Assembly (NCBI GenBank): GCA_001803875.1
Contig: MHEO01000082.1
Coordinates: forward strand, 18,827 to 27,396
DNA: 8,570 nucleotides
Reading direction: 5' to 3'
Origin: Nitrospirae bacterium RIFCSPHIGHO2_01_FULL_66_17
Lineage (GTDB): Bacteria; Nitrospirota; Nitrospiria; 2-01-FULL-66-17
This document shows, piece after piece, positions 5,759 to 8,570 of the stretch (within the stretch, counting starts at the first letter, position 1; every line of letters begins with the position of its first letter). Both the position numbers and the translations under genes were made by a program. The notes beneath the pieces were generated by a model. The model was not told the origin of the DNA. It ran no database searches and was given only the letters and a program-made list of their open reading frames with translations.

Positions 5759-5889
5759 CATCGGCGGGACACCGCAGCGCGCGGACCCAGACCCGCGAGC
5801 ACCCATTCACCGGACCGCCGCTGCCCGGATCCTGGGACGCCTCCCCCCGTGGGAGACTTGGGGAAGAGTGATTCCCCTCATTGGGCGCG

Positions 5890-5919
5890 AGTATACCACG
5901 GGGCGTGAGACCGTGAAAA
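5890..5919 (-). promoter_or_regulatory. Promoter of the short minus-strand transcript
   Basis: On the minus strand TTTTCA (5914-5919) and TATACT (5890-5895) are separated by 18 bases. The -10 matches five of six bases; the -35 matches four. The predicted start is near 5883. It points away from the leuC promoter about 35 bases to its right, so the two promoters are back to back and could share a regulator. Confidence 0.45.
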
Positions 5920-5931
5920 GGACCATGAGGG

Positions 5932-5961
5932 GTGAAAATTTCAGGGTTGTTGTGCGATAAT
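5932..5961 (+). promoter_or_regulatory. Likely leuC promoter
   Basis: GTGAAA (5932-5937) and GATAAT (5956-5961) are 18 bases apart; the -10 matches five of six bases and the -35 four. The predicted start near 5968 leaves a leader of about 34 bases before the ATG at 6002. The ATG at 5960 lies inside the -10 and so would not be transcribed from this promoter. Confidence 0.4.
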
Positions 5962-6001
5962 GGGCCGATCTGAACCGGACACGCGGAGGGCGCAGCGAGG
6001 G

Positions 6002-7411
6002 ATGACACCGAAGACAATGTTCGAAAAGATTTGGGACGCCCATGTCGTCCACGAGGAGCCGGGCCGGCCGTCGCTCCTTTATATAGACCGGCACTTGATC
6101 CACGAGGTCACGTCGCCCCAGGCGTTCGACGGCCTGCGGCTCGCCAAGCGCCGGGTGCGGCGTCCGGAGTTGACGTTCGCCACGATGGACCACAACGTGC
6201 CCACCACGGCCCGCTCGCTGCCGATCGAGGACGAAATCTCCGCCCGCCAGATGGACACGCTGTCGCGGAACTGCAAGGAGTTCGGCATCACGCTGTTTGA
6301 TCTCACAAGCCCCGAGCAGGGCATCGTCCACGTCATCGGCCCCGAGCTGGGGTTGACCCTGCCCGGCGCGACCGTCGTGTGCGGCGACAGCCACACGTCC
6401 ACCCACGGCGCGTTCGGCGCGCTGGCGTTTGGGATCGGCACCAGCGAGGTCGAGCACGTCCTGGCCACCCAGTGTCTGCTCCAGGACAAGCCGAAGACGT
6501 TTCTCATCGAGGTCAGCGGCGCCCGACCGTACGGCGTCGAGGCGAAGGACATCATTCTGTCGATCATCGGGCGCATCGGCACCGACGGCGGAACCGGCAG
6601 CGTGATCGAATACGCGGGCGACACGATCCTCGGGCTGTCGATGGAAGAGCGCATGACCGTGTGCAACATGTCGATCGAGGGCGGAGCCCGCGCCGGCATG
6701 ATCGCGCCGGACGAGAAGACGTTCGCGTATCTGCGCGGACGGCCCCACGTGCCGAAGGACTTTGACGCGGCGGTCGCGCGGTGGAAGGTCCTTCCCGGCG
6801 ATCCGGGCGCGGCGTTCGATCGCACGCTGCGGATCGACGCGCGGACGCTGACCCCGCAGGTCACGTGGGGGACCAACCCCGGCCAGGTGGTCGCGGTCGA
6901 CGCGCGCGTCCCGGATCCCGCCGAGTTCGGCGATCCCAACGCCAGAAAGTCGGCCGAGCGCGCGCTCGACTACATGGGGCTCCGGCCCGGCACGCCGATC
7001 ACCGAGATTGCGATCGACCGCGTCTTTATCGGCTCGTGCACGAACTCCCGGATCGAGGACCTGCGCCGGGTCGCGCGGTTCGTGAAGGGCCGTCGCGTGA
7101 CGCCGAAGGTCTACGCGATGGTCGTCCCGGGGTCGCAGCGGATCAAGCACCAGGCCGAGGATGAGGGATTGGATCGGATCTTCAAAGATGCGGGGTTCGA
7201 CTGGCGCGAGTCGGGATGCTCGATGTGTCTCGGCATGAACCCCGACACGCTCAAGCCCGGCGAGCGGTGCGCGTCCACCTCCAACCGGAATTTCGAGGGC
7301 CGGCAGGGCAAGGGCGGGCGGACCCACCTGGTGAGCCCCCTGATGGCCGCGGCGGCGGCCGTCGAGGGTCGCTTCGTCGATATCCGCCGGTACGACCTGA
7401 AAGGGAACTGA
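6002..7411 (+). CDS. leuC: 3-isopropylmalate dehydratase large subunit
   Basis: LeuC pairs with LeuD to isomerise 2-isopropylmalate to 3-isopropylmalate in leucine biosynthesis, in the cytoplasm. The protein is an aconitase-family [4Fe-4S] enzyme. From the 6002 start it has 469 residues, against 466 in E. coli. The three cluster cysteines are visible: C346 in GSCTNSR, and C406 and C409 in SGCSMCLGMNPD. Other family marks are the N-terminal MFEKIWDAHVV, TMDHNVPT (61-68) and GDSHTSTHGAFG (128-139). The start is chosen because GGAGGG (5985-5990) lies 11 bases before it, the length fits, and the upstream ATG at 5960 overlaps a predicted -10. The ATG at 6017 is another option. leuD follows after three bases. 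No isopropylmalate synthase or dehydrogenase gene is next to it. Confidence 0.97.
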   Translation: MTPKTMFEKIWDAHVVHEEPGRPSLLYIDRHLIHEVTSPQAFDGLRLAKRRVRRPELTFATMDHNVPTTARSLPIEDEISARQMDTLSRNCKEFGITLFDLTSPEQGIVHVIGPELGLTLPGATVVCGDSHTSTHGAFGALAFGIGTSEVEHVLATQCLLQDKPKTFLIEVSGARPYGVEAKDIILSIIGRIGTDGGTGSVIEYAGDTILGLSMEERMTVCNMSIEGGARAGMIAPDEKTFAYLRGRPHVPKDFDAAVARWKVLPGDPGAAFDRTLRIDARTLTPQVTWGTNPGQVVAVDARVPDPAEFGDPNARKSAERALDYMGLRPGTPITEIAIDRVFIGSCTNSRIEDLRRVARFVKGRRVTPKVYAMVVPGSQRIKHQAEDEGLDRIFKDAGFDWRESGCSMCLGMNPDTLKPGERCASTSNRNFEGRQGKGGRTHLVSPLMAAAAAVEGRFVDIRRYDLKGN

Positions 7412-7414
7412 CGC

Positions 7415-8017
7415 ATGGAGCCGTTTCGCACGCTGGATGGGCTCGTCACGCTCTTGGATCTGCCCAACGTCGACACCGATCAGATCATTCCGAAGCAATT
7501 CCTCAAGCGGATCGAGCGCACGGGTTTTGGGCAGTTCCTCTTCTACGATTGGCGGTTTCTCGACGGCACGCGGCCCAATCCCGACTTCGAGATGAACGCG
7601 GAGCGCTATCGCGGCGCCACGATCCTGGTCACGCGCGCCAACTTCGGCTGCGGTTCGTCGCGCGAGCACGCGCCGTGGGCGCTCCTCGATTACGGCTTCC
7701 GCTGCCTCATCGCGCCCTCGTTCGCCGATATCTTCTACAGCAATTGTTTGAAGAACGGCATCCTGCCCATCCGGCTGGATGAAGAGCAGGTCGACGCGAT
7801 CGTCCAGCGCGTGCGGAGCATGGCGGGCTACCGATTGCGCGTCGACCTGAACGGCAAAACCATTACTTCCGACGACGGTCCGGTGTATCGTTTCGATCTC
7901 GACGAGTTCCGTCGCCAATGCCTGCTCAACGGCTTGGACGACATCGGTTTAACGCTTCAGCACGAGGACAGGATCAGCCGGTACGAGGCGCGCCGAGCGC
8001 TCCAGCCGGCGCGGTGA
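7415..8017 (+). CDS. leuD: 3-isopropylmalate dehydratase small subunit
   Basis: This 200-residue protein (E. coli LeuD has 201) is the swivelling small subunit of isopropylmalate isomerase and completes the active site formed with LeuC. Recognisable segments are NVDTDQIIPKQFLKRI near residues 18-33, NFGCGSSREHAPWAL at 76-90 (the substrate-recognition loop of the aconitase swivel domain) and SFADIFYSNCLKNGILPI further on. It starts three bases after the leuC stop, with AAAGGGA about eight bases upstream, inside the end of leuC, so the two subunits are co-transcribed and probably translated in equal amounts. No anomaly is seen. Confidence 0.97.
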   Translation: MEPFRTLDGLVTLLDLPNVDTDQIIPKQFLKRIERTGFGQFLFYDWRFLDGTRPNPDFEMNAERYRGATILVTRANFGCGSSREHAPWALLDYGFRCLIAPSFADIFYSNCLKNGILPIRLDEEQVDAIVQRVRSMAGYRLRVDLNGKTITSDDGPVYRFDLDEFRRQCLLNGLDDIGLTLQHEDRISRYEARRALQPAR

Positions 8018-8095
8018 TCCAGCCGTCGCCGCGGGAGATGTGCGGCCGGCGGAGCGGTGAGAGTTTGTGAAACGTTCTGACAGGGGAGAGGACGC

Positions 8096-8293
8096 ATGGG
8101 GGGAAACCCGAAAGCCACGTTTGAGAAGCGCCGCAAGGAGATGAAGCGGAAGCAGAACCAGAAAGAGAAAGCCGCGAAGCAAATGGCCCGGAAGGACGAG
8201 AAGTCCAAGGTCGGACCGCACCCGGCCGGGGAAGACCCCGATCTGGCGGGCCTGGTCCCTGGCCCAAATCAACCCCCGCCCGACGAAGCCTAG
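8096..8293 (+). CDS. Small, very basic hypothetical protein
   Basis: The product has 65 residues. The N-terminal 40 (MGGNPKATFEKRRKEMKRKQ and on) are almost all charged, with a strong excess of lysine and arginine, and predict one long helix; the C-terminal 25 are acidic and proline-rich (GEDPDLAGLVPG, PPPDEA). Short proteins with this N-terminal pattern of TFxKRxKExxRxxxQxxKAxxK are, as I recall, found in many high-GC Gram-negative genomes as conserved hypotheticals, which supports a real gene. Nucleic acid or ribosome binding is a guess from charge. The start has GGGGAGAGG (8083-8091) ahead of it. It lies 78 bases after leuD in the same direction and may share its transcript. Its stop codon touches the second 126-bp repeat. 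Confidence 0.75.
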   Translation: MGGNPKATFEKRRKEMKRKQNQKEKAAKQMARKDEKSKVGPHPAGEDPDLAGLVPGPNQPPPDEA

Positions 8294-8418
8294 GCGCCTG
8301 TCCATGAAGGGTCATCTGCGGCGTTGTCGCTGCGCTTCCGGTGCTCACGTACACACTGAGTACGCTCCGCTCCGGTGCTCGCTCCGCCTTGCATCTGACG
8401 CCTTCCTGAACAGGCTCC
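8293..8418. repeat. 126-bp imperfect palindromic repeat, copy 2, inverted relative to copy 1
   Basis: Read on the minus strand, this element starts GGAGCCTGTTCA (8407-8418) and ends TGGACAGGCGCC (8293-8304), as copy 1 does, and it has exactly the same length. The outer 40 or so bases on each side differ from copy 1 at only about three positions, while the centre is replaced by a different hairpin built on CCGG and a CGTAC/GTACG core. Homology extends to 8423 (GTGGT). It lies between the small basic protein and gnd, which converge on it, and begins at the last base of the small gene's stop codon. Confidence 0.85.
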
Positions 8419-8448
8419 ACCACTACTCGGACCAAAACTCGGATACTC

Positions 8449-8570
8449 CTAACCCGCGTCCCAGTCGGTGTGCACGTTGCCCTCGCGGTCGATCCGCTGA
8501 TAGGTGTGCGCGCCGAAGAAGTCCCGCTGGGCCTGGATCAGGTTGGCGGGGAGCCGCTCGGTCCGGATCG
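8449..8570 (-). CDS. gnd: 6-phosphogluconate dehydrogenase, C-terminal end (partial)
   Basis: The minus strand gives 39 residues and a TAG stop at 8449-8451. The segment LPANLIQAQRDFFGAHTY, followed by RIDREGNVHTDW, is the characteristic C-terminus of decarboxylating 6-phosphogluconate dehydrogenase. In this enzyme the tail of one subunit reaches into the active site of the other and helps bind substrate. The enzyme oxidises 6-phosphogluconate to ribulose 5-phosphate, usually with NADP, in the pentose phosphate pathway. The conserved Arg/His positions (R in AQRD, H in GAHTY) are present. The conserved IQAQRD and HTDW features fit the long-chain (E. coli-like) form. The rest lies beyond the right edge, and the gene converges on the small basic protein gene through the second 126-bp repeat. 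Confidence 0.9.
   Translation of the reverse strand, partial: IRTERLPANLIQAQRDFFGAHTYQRIDREGNVHTDWDAG

Larger units (their letters stand above)
5586..5883 (-). ncRNA. Candidate short structured transcript with a tiny ORF
   Basis: A complete minus-strand transcription unit of about 300 bases appears to lie between the exported-protein gene and leuC. It has a promoter (5890-5919), a leader that can form hairpins (GGGGAA/TTCCCC at 5860-5877 and CTCCC/GGGAG at 5841-5855), a very strong ribosome site with a 14-codon ORF (5699-5743), a hairpin GCTGGG/CCCAGC near 5658-5677, and a terminator at 5586-5649. I see no match to a riboswitch, 6S, SRP or tmRNA core that I know. It may be a regulatory RNA, or the mRNA of a small peptide. 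The call rests on signals only. Confidence 0.35.

Noticed and set aside
5715..6017. 100-codon minus-strand frame upstream of leuC
   Set aside because: It starts inside leuC, crosses both predicted promoters and has no family features; its end overlaps the better supported 14-codon frame in another register.
5807..7918. 703-codon minus-strand frame across leuC and leuD
   Set aside because: Despite its length it lies antisense to two highly conserved enzymes and shows the Arg/Asp/Val/Gly-rich composition of a complement frame.

Overview
This is a GC-rich, densely coded bacterial chromosome segment of core metabolic and signalling genes. Nothing in it looks like a phage, plasmid, CRISPR or insertion sequence. 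Gene content, GTG starts and long dispersed palindromes fit a high-GC Gram-negative lineage such as Nitrospirota, Methylomirabilota or a deltaproteobacterial group. That placement is an inference from style, because there is no rRNA or other phylogenetic marker.

Layout from left to right. (1) Positions 1-559, minus: 5' part of a chorismate-utilising enzyme (PabB/TrpE family), running off the left edge and starting at GTG. (2) 740-1033, plus: small lipoprotein with an uninterrupted leucine heptad coil and a Lys/Ala/Pro tail, followed by a strong terminator. (3) 1107-3193, plus: two-gene signalling operon under a near-consensus promoter, a lone FHA domain protein overlapping by 4 bp a PAS-GGDEF-EAL cyclic-di-GMP enzyme. 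(4) 3345-4748, minus: NuoF-like FMN/NADH/Fe-S subunit without other complex I genes beside it. (5) 4992-5528, minus: small exported protein of unknown function, perhaps from a leaderless mRNA. (6) 5529-6001: a 473-bp stretch without a long gene. It holds a minus-strand promoter, a structured leader, a very strong Shine-Dalgarno sequence with a 14-codon ORF, an intrinsic terminator, and a divergent promoter for leuC. (7) 6002-8017, plus: leuC-leuD, the two subunits of isopropylmalate isomerase. (8) 8096-8293, plus: small very basic protein. (9) 8449-8570, minus: C-terminal end of 6-phosphogluconate dehydrogenase.

Three repeat structures stand out. Two 126-bp imperfect palindromes (3219-3344 and 8293-8418), in opposite orientation, each fill a gap between convergent genes and each begin at a stop codon. 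A 47-bp near-perfect palindrome (4924-4970) sits behind the exported-protein gene. The most novel-looking parts are the compact minus-strand transcription unit at about 5586-5919 and the palindrome family acting as a spacer or terminator between convergent genes.
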